DNA from: Phragmites australis
Lineage: Eukaryota > Streptophyta > Magnoliopsida > Poales > Poaceae
Length of the DNA stretch: 64,000 nucleotides
Assembly: GCF_958298935.1 (NCBI RefSeq)
Contig: NC_084923.1
Coordinates: forward strand, 28,736,501 to 28,800,500
Reading direction: 5' to 3'
The notes beneath the pieces were generated by a model. That model was not told where the DNA came from. It did no database searches and was given only the letters and a program-made list of their open reading frames with translations. This document shows positions 1 to 10,189 of this stretch, one piece after another. Within the stretch, counting starts at the first letter, position 1, and every line of letters starts with the position of its first letter. Made by a program: the position numbers and the translations under genes.

Positions 1-1199
1 TGCATGACCCTTAGACCTGAGATCATCATTGATTCCCAGAATGTGTAATAGCATACTTTGAGGTAGCCAAAAACTATTTCGTAATTGGGTAGTCATAAAG
101 TTAGTTATTGGGCTTTTCATGAAATATGTCGTGGGGTGTGAGCAATCAAGATGGAATTTTCCCCTCCTTGATAATGCGAGAGATATCTCTAGACCCCTCG
201 AGGTAGTTGGATCGAGAAAGTGCATGGCCATGCCAATATGATTATAGAGTTAGTTATGATGAATCCAGTACTTGATCGAGTGAATGGTCGAGCTATCACA
301 AGGGTGGCACGTATCTCGCCTTGAGCTTGACTGATATTGTGAGGCGAAGGGATCAGTGCATGTGTATATCAAGGTTCAGCTGATATGATCTTTTATGTAT
401 ACTCGGGAGTCAATATGTCCTGCTAGGGATCACTATTGATTTCGGTTTGGAAAGGGTTTCTGAGTCGTAGCCATTTGTACATGAACCTAATGGGTCACAC
501 ACTTAATGGGTTGGAACAAAACATGCGAATTGGATTCGTATATGGGTTTTGATTGGATTGTGATCCATAAGAAGTTAAGAGTCCTAAAGGGCTTCGAACA
601 TGGGAGCCCATTGGCGAGCTCTATATAAGGAGAGGCATGGTAGGGTGTGCTAAGGTTAAGCCACTCCGAAACCCTAGCCACATCCTTCTACATGATCTCC
701 CAAAAATCTAGCTGTGTGTGCTGTGCTAGCACATCGGAGCTCGGCGTTTCTGCCCAGTACGTGTTGATACCTTAGAGGCGCTGCTACTATGACATGTTCG
801 GGACTGGTCGCCGGCCGTGATAAATTGGTCCATGTACCTTCTCATCTGATCGCAGAGCACTATGCGACCACGCAGATCTGGTCAGACAATACAACATGAC
901 CACTCAACACTGGTCGAGAATGCAATAGACCTGATCGGGAGCTGGTCAAGGAACTGGTTAAGGAGCATGACCACTTGCTTGGAGTTGGTCAGGGAGCATG
1001 ACCACCTACGCAGGGCTGGTCACGAATCTAATCAAGAAGCTGCTCGAGGAGTTTGACGCGCACGACGTTGGATCGGTCTACTCCAACTCTTCTTCCGCCG
1101 CACCATGCTTCGAGCGGTAACGATCTATGATCTCCTATTAGCATAGTTTCCTGGGTGAATGAGATAGAAAATGTTTGTTTTAGGCTAGCGTAGCCTTCC
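1..1199 (+). mobile_element. Angela-type Ty1/copia LTR, left part outside the window
   Basis: This stretch aligns almost throughout with the complete LTR at 43469-45799: the same tracts occur around the TATA box, in the 'ggtcgag' rich region and at the terminus ending in CCCAACA. It is therefore an LTR whose 5' part lies left of the window. It ends abruptly at about 1199, and the next base resumes an open copia reverse transcriptase reading frame, so the element sits inside another copia element. Whether it is a solo LTR or the 3' LTR of a full element cannot be seen. The complete copy begins with a tract typical of Angela/BARE-type copia LTRs (known family knowledge). Confidence 0.8.
622..629 (+). 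promoter_or_regulatory. LTR TATA box
   Basis: TATATAAG lies in the middle of the Angela-type LTR and is conserved at the equivalent place in both internal copies of the related LTR (about 44440 and 45283). It is the probable core promoter of the retrotransposon. Confidence 0.6.
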
Positions 1200-2495
1200 C
1201 GTTACCCAACAGGATACACTCGAGTCGAAGGTTTGGATTTCGGTGAAAGTTTTGCTCCTGTGGCTTGACTTGAGGCTATTAGAATCTTACTTGCTTTTGC
1301 TTCGTTTGATAATATCAAGTTATATCAAATGGATGTGAAAAGTAACTTTTTGAATGGTAAAATTTGCGAACTTGTCTTTGTTGAATAATCTCCTAGTTTT
1401 GAAGATCCAAAAGGCCTAATCGTGTGTATAAACTCTCTAAAGCTCTCTATGGCCTTAAACAAGCTCCACGTGCGTGGTATGGAAGACTTAAAGATTTTTT
1501 TGTTTCAAAGGGGTCTAAATTGGAAAAGTTGATACTACTTTATTTACTAAATCTATTGCAAATAATTTCTTTGTATGTCAAATTTATGCCGATGATATCA
1601 TTTTTGGATCTACTAAAAAAGATTTTTGTGAGGAATTTGGAGAAATGATGTCGAAGGAATTCAAAATGTCGATGAGTGGAGAATTGTGTTTCTTTCTCGG
1701 AGTTCAAATCAAGCAACTCAAAGATGGGATTTTTATTAGTCAATCAAAATATTTGAAGTATTTATTGAAAAAGTTTGGCATGGAAGATGCAAAGCGTATC
1801 AAGATTCCCATGGTAACAAATGGTCATCTTGACCTTGATGAGGGAAGTAAACTAGTAGATTTAAAGTTTTATAGATCAATGATAGGTAGTTTACTTTATC
1901 TTATCGCATTTAGGCCCGATATCATGTTTAATGTGTGCATGTGTGCAAGGTTTAAAGCATCGCCTAAATAATGTCATTTGATGGCTGTTAAGCACATTTT
2001 GTGATATTTGAAATACTCTCCTAGCATAGGGCTTTGGTATCCAAAAGGTGCTAAGTTTGGGCTAATCAAATATTCGGATTGCGATTATGCGGGTTGTAAA
2101 GTAGATAGAAAAAGCACCTCTAGAAGTTGCCAATTTCTAGGAAGATCACTAGTTTCATGGTCATCTAAAAAACAAAATTACGTAGCACTTTCTACCATCA
2201 AAGCGGAATATGTTTCTGAGGGTAGTTGTTGTACTCAACTGCTATGGATGAGACAAACTTTGTTAGATTATGAAGCTGAGTTCAAAATAGTGCCTCTTTT
2301 GTGTGACAATGAAAGTGCCGTGAAAATAGCCACAAACCTAGTCCAACACTCTAGAACCAAGCATATTGATATTCGCTATTATTTTCTTAGAGATCATGTA
2401 AGCAAAGGTGATATCCTAATAGATAGTGTGCGAATTGAAGATCAATTAGCGGATATTTTCACAAAACCTTTAGATGAAGTCGTTTTTGCAAGTTG
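1200..2495 (+). pseudogene. Ty1/copia reverse transcriptase and RNase H (SIRE-like element S), broken
   Basis: Conceptual translation gives the copia reverse transcriptase from the block before the 'FAPVARLEAIR'-type motif onward, then the [12 protein letters not shown] motif (about 1440-1480). A catalytic box follows at 1585-1596 (reads YADD, usual YVDD), and then RNase H with a DYAGC motif, the SRTKHIDIRYYFLRD block and the ADIFTKPL end near 2450. The frame is broken by stops near 1388 and 1969 and by frameshifts around 1530-1640, so it cannot give a full polyprotein. The 5' half (gag, protease, integrase) is not in the window because the Angela-type LTR interrupts it at 1199/1200. The SIRE/Maximus assignment comes from the downstream third ORF and the LTR. 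Confidence 0.9.
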
Positions 2496-3529
2496 AGAAA
2501 TGAACTTAATGTCATCAACTTCTCAAATGTTGCTTGAAATATTGGGCACATGATGTTTGAAGTATTCGTATGTTCTAGCAATCACACTTCGATTCACATG
2601 CTCATATTGTTTATATTTATTTCCTTTTTGATCATGTAAATTTGTTACACAGTTTTAATTTAAGCTTATATTTCTATCACATTTCATATCTCTAAAAGAT
2701 CATATGGTTATCAATATCTTGTCTCGTATAAAAAAAAACTAGAATTTCTGGAGCTATATTGTTCTAGTGGTCTGACCGCAAGCCCTCTCAGTCTGACTGC
2801 CATATCCATACAAAGAGAAATTTCCCTTTTGCGCTCTCGCGGTCTGACCGCACCAAGTCTTGGTCTGATCGCCAGACCTATACAGAAACTCTTCGAACCT
2901 CTGGACTCCTACGGTCTGATTGGCCCGAGTCTCAGTCTGACTGCCAGCAGCTGTTAAGTCCACATTGTTTTGTTTTCTCCGCTCCCTATCTCACCCAACC
3001 AAGCACCTCTTCTTTCCCCTCTCACGAACTCGTTCCCTCGGTGAAAAATCAAGGGAGCCCAAAATCCTTCGTTCCTGGTCGATCCGTGACCATCCCCGGT
3101 CAAACTGCGGGCACCTTCACCTTGTCTTCTCGGTATTTCCTCGATTTCCTCTCTTTTCCATGGATTTTAAAGTTTTTTCCTTCATGCTTAGGGTTCGAAA
3201 GAGAGGATCCATCTTATGAGACATGGATTTGAGATAAAGTTGAATGTAATGGCTTGCTAAGGTCTAAATTAGGCTATGCTCAAAGTTTGATCGGCTGAAC
3301 CTTCCAATTTCTTTGAAAACCATCAAATTGGATATGTCTGCACGCTCACAGTTAGACTGCAGCTTGTGCCGGTCAGACCGCCAGCAGCAGCAGAAGCTAA
3401 TTTCTTCACTATTTCATCTTGTACCAATTCTATTCCTTTATCTAATTCCTTGTGACATCTTATATGATCAGTGGAAGTGGAAAGTGGTCTTGAGAAGAGA
3501 TTGAAAAGCCTTGTGGCCGGTCGGGGTAA
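2496..3529. other. Spacer of element S with dispersed GGTCTGACCG motifs
   Basis: There is no convincing gene. Between about 2765 and 3385 there are at least seven copies of a short near-palindromic motif (GGTCTGACCGC or its reverse CGGTCAGACCG, with variants such as AGTCTGACTGCC). The same motif recurs in this element's LTR at 5700-6115. Short open frames here are chance readings. Confidence 0.6.
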
Positions 3530-4803
3530 GAATAAGAAAAGACTAGTGGAATCAGATTCAGAGGATGATCGTTAGGACTCCGATTGGATGCCATCTCAGG
3601 ATATTGGTGAGGAAACCTCATCTTTTGCTCGTAATATTGATCATGATATGGAAGATGCCAATGATGAGAACCTTGAGATTAATCATCAAGCTTATGTTGG
3701 ATATAGAAAATCTTGGAATTTAAGTGATATACTAGAGCTAGAAATACTTATCAGTATGCTCTAGATAATGATGCCTCGCAACCACTTTTTCACACCATGG
3801 TTCAACAAGATGCCTTCTATGATTATCTTCTAAATAAGAAAGTTTTTGAACAAAAATAGATAGATTGGGCCTATGTGAGAAGTCAGCATAGCATGGATGG
3901 TTTAGCTGATATTGTATGGATGGTTTAGCTGATATATTTCAAGAGCTAGGTCTTTATGAGTTAGTGAGTTTCAAATGTAGTTGGAATATCATTGTCATCA
4001 GACAATTCTATGTAACAGTTGAGATTTCTCATGAGTCTCAGAAAATTGACTGGATGACAGGAACCAGAAAATTTGAAGCTTCATTTAGGGATTTTGCAAA
4101 TGCCATAAGAACCCCTTATGATATTGTTTATGGCACCATTGATATAAATGATGAAGAATGTTTGGCTGAAAATGTGTGGCGTGCCTTCTATGAGCCATAG
4201 GGGGTTATTCCTAAAGTCATACTTGAGACAGTGACTAAATTAAAGGTATTGCCCGCTACGATCAATAAGATTGTACGATGAAGAATGTTTCTTGTTCTCA
4301 TGAAGAAAAACTTTTGGTATGCATCTTGTGATATTAAACATGTGGGATACAAGCCTTCAAAGTTAATCTTCGAATTCTGAATTGAGGTCAGGAAGGTCAG
4401 GATATCCCTGCAGCTCAGGGAGGTCAGGATGAAGAACCTCAGCATTATGTTCGTCCTCAGGCTTAGCCAGCTCCAGAGCCAGTTCCTCCTCAGTGAGCAC
4501 CTCCAGCTGGCTTCTTTGACCCCTACGTGGCATCCATTTACCAGGGTTTTCAGCAGAGTTTGGACTCTTTTCATGTTACCTTTCAGCAGAACTTCTATCA
4601 GCCTATGATGATAGAATTCCAATCTACTTGTCTGTCCATCTCCCTGGCTCAAGAGGACATTGCCGCTCTCAATACTCAAAACCAAGAATTAAATGAAATG
4701 TTAAACAACCTCTCTCTTGGACAACAACGGCTTGATAATCAGTTCACTACCTTCTCCGAACATTTCTACAGTATCTATCCTCCTCCTCCTCTTTGGGATG
4801 ACT
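3530..4803 (+). pseudogene. Third (envelope-position) ORF of a SIRE/Maximus-type copia, broken
   Basis: The segment follows pol in the position where SIRE/Maximus elements carry an extra ORF. An acidic Ser/Asp-rich stretch (about 3540-3700) is followed by a conserved globular block at 3916-4197. Its motifs include IFQELGLYELVSFKC, IRQFYVTVEISHESQ and IDWMTGTR, a pattern known from grass retroelement-associated proteins. The last part (4527-4803) is Gln-rich, predicted coiled coil, and ends in a PPPP tract. Stops at 4198 and frameshifts between the blocks make it a relic. A 20-bp tandem repeat is visible at about 3890-3930 (the 'atggatggtttagctgatat' text occurs twice). Function in the family is unknown; the envelope label is positional only. 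Confidence 0.65.
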
Positions 4804-5309
4804 AGAACTTTTGGTATTTGATGCCAAAGGGGGAGAAGTTGGAAGAAGAAAACAGCCATCATGCATTGCATTGTGATGAACTATGTTTAAGTTTTGTAAT
4901 GTGATGATATATGTTCATTTGCTTATCTCCATATTCATCTCTATCTATATGATCTAAATTTGTTGGATGTCTTGAGAAAAATATTCTTAAGTGATATATT
5001 TACATTGGTGATCTTATTGATTATATTGATCATGTATCTTTCCTCGGATCCACATATACAAGGTAAACTCTGTCAAAAATTTTATTCAAAACTTTAACTT
5101 GTGCCATTTGTTTTACTCTAAATCTTATGAGCACATATGTAGGGGGAGCTTACCTTGACATGAGTTTTTATAACAAATCATTTCTATTTAATTTCATATC
5201 CTTGAAATTCTTACTATAGAAACTCAACTTTGAGTCTTCTTTATGCTAATTGCTAAAAGTAGGCTCCAAACTTAAGTCACATCAATTCTTAATGTTATTG
5301 TCATCAATT
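4804..5309. other. AT-rich untranslated tail of element S
   Basis: There is no open frame of note. A purine-rich tract lies near 4827-4846, and the rest is AT-rich 3' untranslated sequence leading to the polypurine tract and LTR. Confidence 0.5.
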
Positions 5310-5310
5310 A

Positions 5311-5326
5311 CCAAAAATGTGAAGAT
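5311..5326 (+). other. Degenerate polypurine tract of element S
   Basis: A purine-rich CCAAAAATGTGAAGAT sits immediately before the LTR start (TG at 5327). It fits a decayed version of the usual A/G-rich second-strand primer of SIRE-like elements. Confidence 0.5.
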
Positions 5327-6890
5327 TGAAGCATCTAGGCCCCTAATTCGTGTTTTGGAAATTAATGACAATATATCTTTTGTGGACTAACATGTTTGAA
5401 CGAGTTATGAAAAGGTTAGTCACAAAGATGTTGCGGAGCTAGAAGATGCATGAGTGGAAAACATGGAAATAGCTAGCTCAAGGCAAAGGTATAATTGTAG
5501 GGCATTTTATTTTGCCAGTGAAAGGAGATTAAAGAAGACAAATTGACCGGATTGATAGGATAAGTGTCGTACTATTAAGAGGGGTTGATGTGCATTTACT
5601 TGAGATATCTATAGTGCCAAAATTGCTCAAACTTGCATTTTATATAGAGTGGGAAATTTAGTTTGAGAAAAACCAAGGAAAGGTAGTACTATTCGAGTGT
5701 GGTGGTCAGACCACCGGCATGACCGATCTGACCGTCAAACGAACAAAGTGGTTTGACCCCCTGGTGTAGCTGGCGGTCTGACCACTGGTATGACTGGTTT
5801 GACCGCTGTATAAACTTGGTTGATGCTTAGTAGATCTCAGTCCAAGTCTGATCGAGGAGTGTGCCGGTCTAACCGTCAAACGAACAGAGTGGTTTGGACC
5901 CTCTAGTCTGGCTGGCGATCTGACCACTGGCATGGCCGGTCTGACTGCCCTGGGAACAGAGATTTTTTGGCACTTTGTTCCCGGCTCGCGGTCTGATCGT
6001 GAGGGGTCGCGGTCTAACTGCCAGACGTGTGTCACTGTCATCATCACACCTTCTATAGCCATTGTAATTGCGGGGGTTCGATCACCGATTGAGGTGCGGT
6101 CTGACCGCCCAATGCATAGAGGTGTCAAATCAATAGCAATGATCACATTCTTGAGTGTGGGCTATAAATAAGAGATTGGCTGGTTCAAGGAACCTCTCTA
6201 CCATTTCGTTACAACCCTTTTGAGCTCTTGGCTTAGTGATTGTATTTTTGAGAGTGTGAGAGCATCTATTGCATAATTTTGATGAGTTTGAGCATTGAGG
6301 TACTAGTGATCCTTCAAGCAAGCGTCATCGACTTGTTACTCTAAGAGGTTGTCACTGCCCAGACGGCTTGGAGGTTGTTGCACTATTGAGCCCTTTAAAG
6401 AAGATTATGAAAGAACCACAGTGGTGATTGTGATAGGCTTTGAGCACGCCTTGACGGAGAGGCAAAGTGCTACTCTAGTGGAATCGAAGTATTGAGTAGT
6501 TCTTATTCTATTCCGGCTTAAGATCAAGTTGCACGGTGTGAGCCCTTTCTCTTGTGAGAATTGGACACTTGATAGAGAAGCGGTTAAAAGCTTGAACTCA
6601 CCTCAACGTGGATTAGGGGTGATCGGCAAATCACCAATACGACGAGAAAAAAATTCTTGTGTCATCCTTGAGTAATTTACTTTGAGCAAATTTACTTTAT
6701 GAAATTTATCTTTCTATAATATAATTTGTTGCATGTCACCCTAGGATTGCAAACCATGACATAGCTTTTAGTTATTTTTATATTACTCTAGTGATCTTTA
6801 GTTTTTTTTCTGTAAGTTTTCTTAATCGCTTAGCCTTTAGTTTTAAAACCGCCTATTCACCCTCCTCTTGTTGGTATCCTGGATTCTACA
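5327..6890 (+). mobile_element. 3' LTR of SIRE/Maximus-like element S
   Basis: It starts TGAAGCATCTAGGCCCCTAA and ends GGATTCTACA, giving TG...CA termini and about 1.56 kb. The opening ('gcatctaggcccctaatt...') and the closing 'cgcctattcaccctcctct' tract are hallmark LTR ends of this copia lineage in grasses (known). The interior carries an array of GGTCTGACC-type motifs at 5700-6115 with one roughly 140-bp tandem duplication (5731 and 5871 start the same text), and a TATA box. Target-site duplication cannot be checked because the 5' LTR is outside the window. Confidence 0.8.
6163..6170 (+). promoter_or_regulatory. LTR TATA box of element S
   Basis: TATAAATA lies in the second half of the LTR, just downstream of the motif array. 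It is a plausible core promoter. Confidence 0.55.
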
Positions 6891-6920
6891 ACAATCCAGC
6901 AGCCCAACACCACAAAAGTA

Positions 6921-7067
6921 CTAGATCGCCACCACTGGGTTATCATTATCAACAACTTCTTCATTCTCGCTATCACCGGCATCGTCATCCATGCATGCTG
7001 CAACTACCTCAGAAGGGTCCATTCTAGCTCCCTTTGTACCGGAACTACCCTCCCTGATATTCGACAT
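6921..7067 (-). pseudogene. Truncated gene start, unknown protein (acidic N-terminal fragment)
   Basis: On the minus strand a TATAAAA (7150-7156) is followed about 85 nt later by an ATG at 7065-7067. This opens a 48-residue frame beginning MSNIREGSSGTKGARMD and ending in an acidic tract DDDAGDSENEEVVDNDN, then a stop. The 3' side runs into the end of element S's LTR at 6890, so the frame is probably the first exon of a gene or transposon cut by that insertion. An in-frame upstream ATG at 7118 is too close to the TATA box to be the likely start. I do not recognise the protein; it may be the N-terminal exon of a Mutator/plant-mobile-domain transposon. Confidence 0.35.
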
Positions 7068-7149
7068 GGTATCTAACACCTCATGTTGCTCCTCACCTCG
7101 TGCTACTCCTCTCCTCACGTTGTTGCTCCTCAGCTGAAGCCAGCTCTCA

Positions 7150-7156
7150 TTTTATA
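7150..7156 (-). promoter_or_regulatory. Probable TATA box for the truncated 6921-7067 frame
   Basis: TATAAAA on the minus strand, at a suitable distance upstream of the ATG at 7067. Confidence 0.35.
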
Positions 7157-7310
7157 GCAAGAAAAGCGGCAGCACGTGGCACAGGATGTCGAAAGTAGCA
7201 GGAGCATGCGACATAGAAAGTTGCACGCAAAAGGCACAACAACAAAAGCTACACGTGACAACACACGCGACAAGACAAAGCAGCATGTGGGTCCGGGTAT
7301 TTTCAGCTTC

Positions 7311-7452
7311 TCATGTGTCAAATATGGTACTGTGCACCATATTCGACACATGAGGTGTTGAATACAACCAGTTTTCGGTACTTCATGTGCCTAATATGGT
7401 GCACAATACTGAATGGATATTGAACACCTCATGCCGTATTCGGCACATGAAG
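7311..7452. repeat. Two adjacent hairpins built from one motif
   Basis: The first hairpin pairs 7311-7328 with 7336-7353: 18-nt arms, one mismatch, 7-nt loop. The second pairs 7381-7402 with about 7432-7452, with a perfect 11-bp outer stem (CTTCATGTGCC / GGCACATGAAG). All four arms are variants of one motif resembling CATGTGTCGAATATGGT. They lie upstream of the minus-strand promoter at 7150. Confidence 0.7.
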
Positions 7453-8212
7453 GTGCTGAAAACAACCGAATCCCTTTTTTTCGGTACACGGTATACCAAA
7501 AACTTATTTTCGATGAATGAGATGCCGAATGCACATGCTATATTTGTAATTACGACAACATATTATCTATTTTTACAATATAGATTCCATATGTTATCTA
7601 TTTTATAGATACTGTCCCAGGATCGATAGATATAGGCTTTTATTCGTTATCTTCTTCATCTTGTAACAAAATTCCTCCCCTAATATAAAGTTTAAAGATG
7701 GATTTATCAAGTTAAAAAAATTGTATTCGATTTGCATGCTCAGAATTTCGACTTAATATGAAATGAATGAAAATTTGAAGCACCGATTTCCCATTCTAAG
7801 CTTCAATTCACGTGTGGACCATTTTGTTGAAAAATCAAGAAGAAAGTTCAAGCTTTTGACAATTCAAGTAGACAGGTCATCGGCGCGTAGGCAGGGTGAA
7901 GGAGGTACTACAGAACAGGATCACGTCGATCGACCACAAAATATAGCTTATCCACAAACAAATATTACTTATTTTATTATTGTTATATTTTACATACATA
8001 TGTACCATATTTATATGAAAAATGAAAACACCCATACACATCAACTGCACATCTCAGAAACTTATCCAAATACTACAGGAATTACTGGCACAAGATCACA
8101 TAACAATACGTATCAAACCAGAGTCCATATACTCCACGCAAATAATTGCACCATACTGGTACGGTATCTAGACATACGGCAGTATTGCAGATGCGCACGC
8201 ATGTAGGCCCTT
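7453..8212. other. AT-rich stretch without a recognisable gene
   Basis: No coding motif, RNA gene or repeat is evident. It probably holds the 3' untranslated region and downstream flank of the minus-strand gene ending at 8213. Open frames here are short and low-complexity. Confidence 0.5.
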
Positions 8213-8920
8213 TTACTTGCTCACAATGGCCACGGGCGCCGCGAGGACAGGCTCTGCTTGCTGATACATCGGCTGCTCCTGACAAAACGGCTGCGGCACC
8301 TTCTGCACCTCGACCATGCTCACCTTGCCGCGGCGCACCGCTACGGTGGCGCATCCCAACACACTTGCGTCGCGGCACCGATCGATGCGCACAGCGCCGC
8401 AGCGGCTGACGTCCGCGGACCTGCACCTGCCCAGCGCGAGCGCACCGCACCAGTCCGCGCGCGCGGCGCGGCACCGCACCACGGCCACGTCGGCGCAGCT
8501 CCCCACGTCGACCTCCCTGCACCTCCCCACGCGCAGCTCCCCAGCGCCGCGGACGCACGCGGCACCCTTGCACCGGCGGATGGTCACAGAGCCCGCGCGC
8601 TCCACGTCCGCCGACCAGCACCGCCGCACGGCCACGTCGCGCGCCCCGTCCACGCGCACCGCAACGCATCGGTGGAACCACACCGCGCCGCAGTCCTCGG
8701 CGGCCGCGTACCCGCACCGGGTGAAGCGGACGTCGCCCCCGCCGTCGCCGCTCACGACGATGTGCTGGAACCGGCTGGCCTCGAGGACGCCCGGGCTGAG
8801 CACGGTCAGTGTGCCGCCGTTGCACCGGAGCACACCCTCGTGGATGGCCGTCTCGACGCCGTCGATGACGACGGTGAACTGGTGGGCGGAGGGAAGGGCT
8901 TTCGGCTCAACGGCCATCAT
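8213..8920 (-). CDS. GC-rich single-exon gene: 16-residue Cys-repeat (beta-solenoid-like) protein
   Basis: Intact 235-residue frame, far richer in G+C than its surroundings. Residues about 54-198 are a regular repeat. An Arg-Cys pair recurs at residues 68-69, 84-85, 100-101, 116-117, 133-134, 149-150, 165-166 and 181-182, a 16-residue period with one 17. The final unit at 197-198 reads Arg-Gly. Half-way Cys occur at 77, 142, 158, 174 and 190. The unit approximates xxAxVxxCGxVxVxRC, alternating small/hydrophobic and charged residues as expected of a short-rung beta-solenoid with a Cys ladder. Residues 1-50 are non-repetitive; the tail (about 205-235) is Gln/Pro-rich. No signal peptide or membrane segment is seen. 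ATG 8920 has A at -3; a second ATG at 8917 has A at -3 and G at +4. Longer frames overlapping it are GC shadows. I recognise no named family; function unknown. Confidence 0.75.
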   Translation of the reverse strand: MMAVEPKALPSAHQFTVVIDGVETAIHEGVLRCNGGTLTVLSPGVLEASRFQHIVVSGDGGGDVRFTRCGYAAAEDCGAVWFHRCVAVRVDGARDVAVRRCWSADVERAGSVTIRRCKGAACVRGAGELRVGRCREVDVGSCADVAVVRCRAARADWCGALALGRCRSADVSRCGAVRIDRCRDASVLGCATVAVRRGKVSMVEVQKVPQPFCQEQPMYQQAEPVLAAPVAIVSK

Positions 8921-9023
8921 CTTCCGATGCGAAATGTAAAATCTTTGGAAAAGTAATTCTTTTTGAGCGAGAGGTTAGGAAAATTTACATGTATCGATCG
9001 AGTTGTTTGGAGAGGTAAGGTGT

Positions 9024-9030
9024 TATAAAG
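9024..9030 (-). promoter_or_regulatory. Possible TATA box of the Cys-repeat gene
   Basis: TTTATAA on the minus strand lies about 105 nt upstream of the ATG at 8920, which would give a 5' leader of about 70 nt. This is based on position only. Confidence 0.3.
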
Positions 9031-9574
9031 GGTTGTGTTGCTTAAGAGCGAAGGTAGCAAGAAGTTGCTATGAAGTGCAGGGCACCTGATTCAGATGGCA
9101 TTTATGGCATGGTTCATTCCAAAACAGCGACAACTACTGCCCATCCGCCTGTGGGCTCCCCTAAGTGAGCGGAGAATTTTGCATAGATATATGTCTATTT
9201 AAAAAAATTATAGAAGTAGTCAACTGTCGCTAGCAGGATAGGTGACACTTTGTAAAGCTCACTGGTGATATCTTTCTATCGTCCTTTCAACGAACGATAG
9301 GAGTGTCTGTGCGCTCCGTCATAGACTCACTGGAAAAGATGTCATTTGTTGAATGGAATGGGTGACACTTTTTCTAATATAAACGGCGTGCTAGCCACCC
9401 CTCCTATCCCACGCCTCATTTGCTTCCTCGTTGACAAAGGAGAGAGAGAGAGAGCAGAGCGCACAAGAGAGGAGATGAGCATATGGGAGGGGAGGGGAGC
9501 GAGGAGGAGGAAGAGGTGAAGCCCAAAAAAAGTAATTTTTTATTTTATTTTTTTACAAACCAGGTAGGATAGCT
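9031..9574. other. Gene-free flank with GA microsatellite
   Basis: No coding motif is seen. A (GA)n run lies at 9440-9454 and a purine-rich tract continues to about 9515. The text GGTGACACTTT occurs twice (about 9240 and 9362), and an imperfect inverted repeat (CTATCGT...ACGATAG) lies near 9276-9300. These could be remains of a DNA-transposon end or a promoter of the Mutator-like element downstream, but nothing decides this. Confidence 0.4.
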
Positions 9575-9870
9575 ACGTGTGCTAGGTTTAAACATATGTT
9601 AGAACTTAGATATAGGTTTAGACATATGTTAGAATATAGATCTAGATTTAGACATAGTGTAGAATATAGATCTAGCTTTAGATATAGTTTAACAATTAGA
9701 TCTAATCTATTTGCATATGTTAACAATTAGATGTAGTATTTAGACAGGTCTGGAATTAGATCTAGGATTTAGATATAGTTTAGCAATGTGATGTAGGTTA
9801 AGACATAACTTAGCAAATATATGTAGAATTTAGTGATATTAGATGTAATATTGTTAGGTCTTTTTTTTAA
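9575..9870. repeat. Degenerate AT-rich tandem repeats
   Basis: Roughly ten units of about 25-32 bp are built from 'tagatctag', 'tttagatatag' and 'acatatgttagaa' blocks. They are imperfect, with variable unit length. They lie just upstream of the Mutator-like transposase relic and may be a leader intron of it. Confidence 0.6.
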
Positions 9871-10189
9871 TATAGAGTACATGTTGCACTATGTTTTTAA
9901 ACAACTTTGCACTGTTAGATGTAGGTTTGTAGAGTAGGTTTACATATGTTATTTTTTATGTTATGTAGGTGTAAATGTTTTGAATATAGTTGTATGTGCT
10001 CGTAATAATGGTAGAGTTTTTTTTTATCGGTTGTTGGTAGGCATATCAGATAAGTGATAGTTTATGATTTTTTATGAGGACATTGAAAAATTTTTATGGT
10101 CTAGAAGGGGTAGTGCTGTCAGTGTTTGAGTCTATGGTAAGGGTATACCAGACCTATGCAGAAGAGTGTCGGACATTTGTATGACTAGT

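Noticed and set aside
4188..4685. 165-residue minus-strand frame
   Set aside because: Shadow of the plus-strand third ORF, whose conserved blocks lie in the other strand.
5706..6146. 146-residue minus-strand frame in the copia LTR
   Set aside because: Arg/Ser/Pro-rich reading of the GGTCTGACC motif array; not conserved coding.
8082..8956. Other long open frames (up to 247 residues) on both strands over the Cys-repeat gene
   Set aside because: They are rich in Arg, Pro, His and Ala as expected from out-of-frame GC-rich 48-bp repeats. Only the 8213-8920 minus frame shows a regular 16-residue pattern and a plausible start and promoter.
9024..9570. Promoter of a plus-strand gene before the Mutator-like relic
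   Set aside because: No start codon with coding sequence follows; the tandem AT repeats intervene and the transposase itself is broken.
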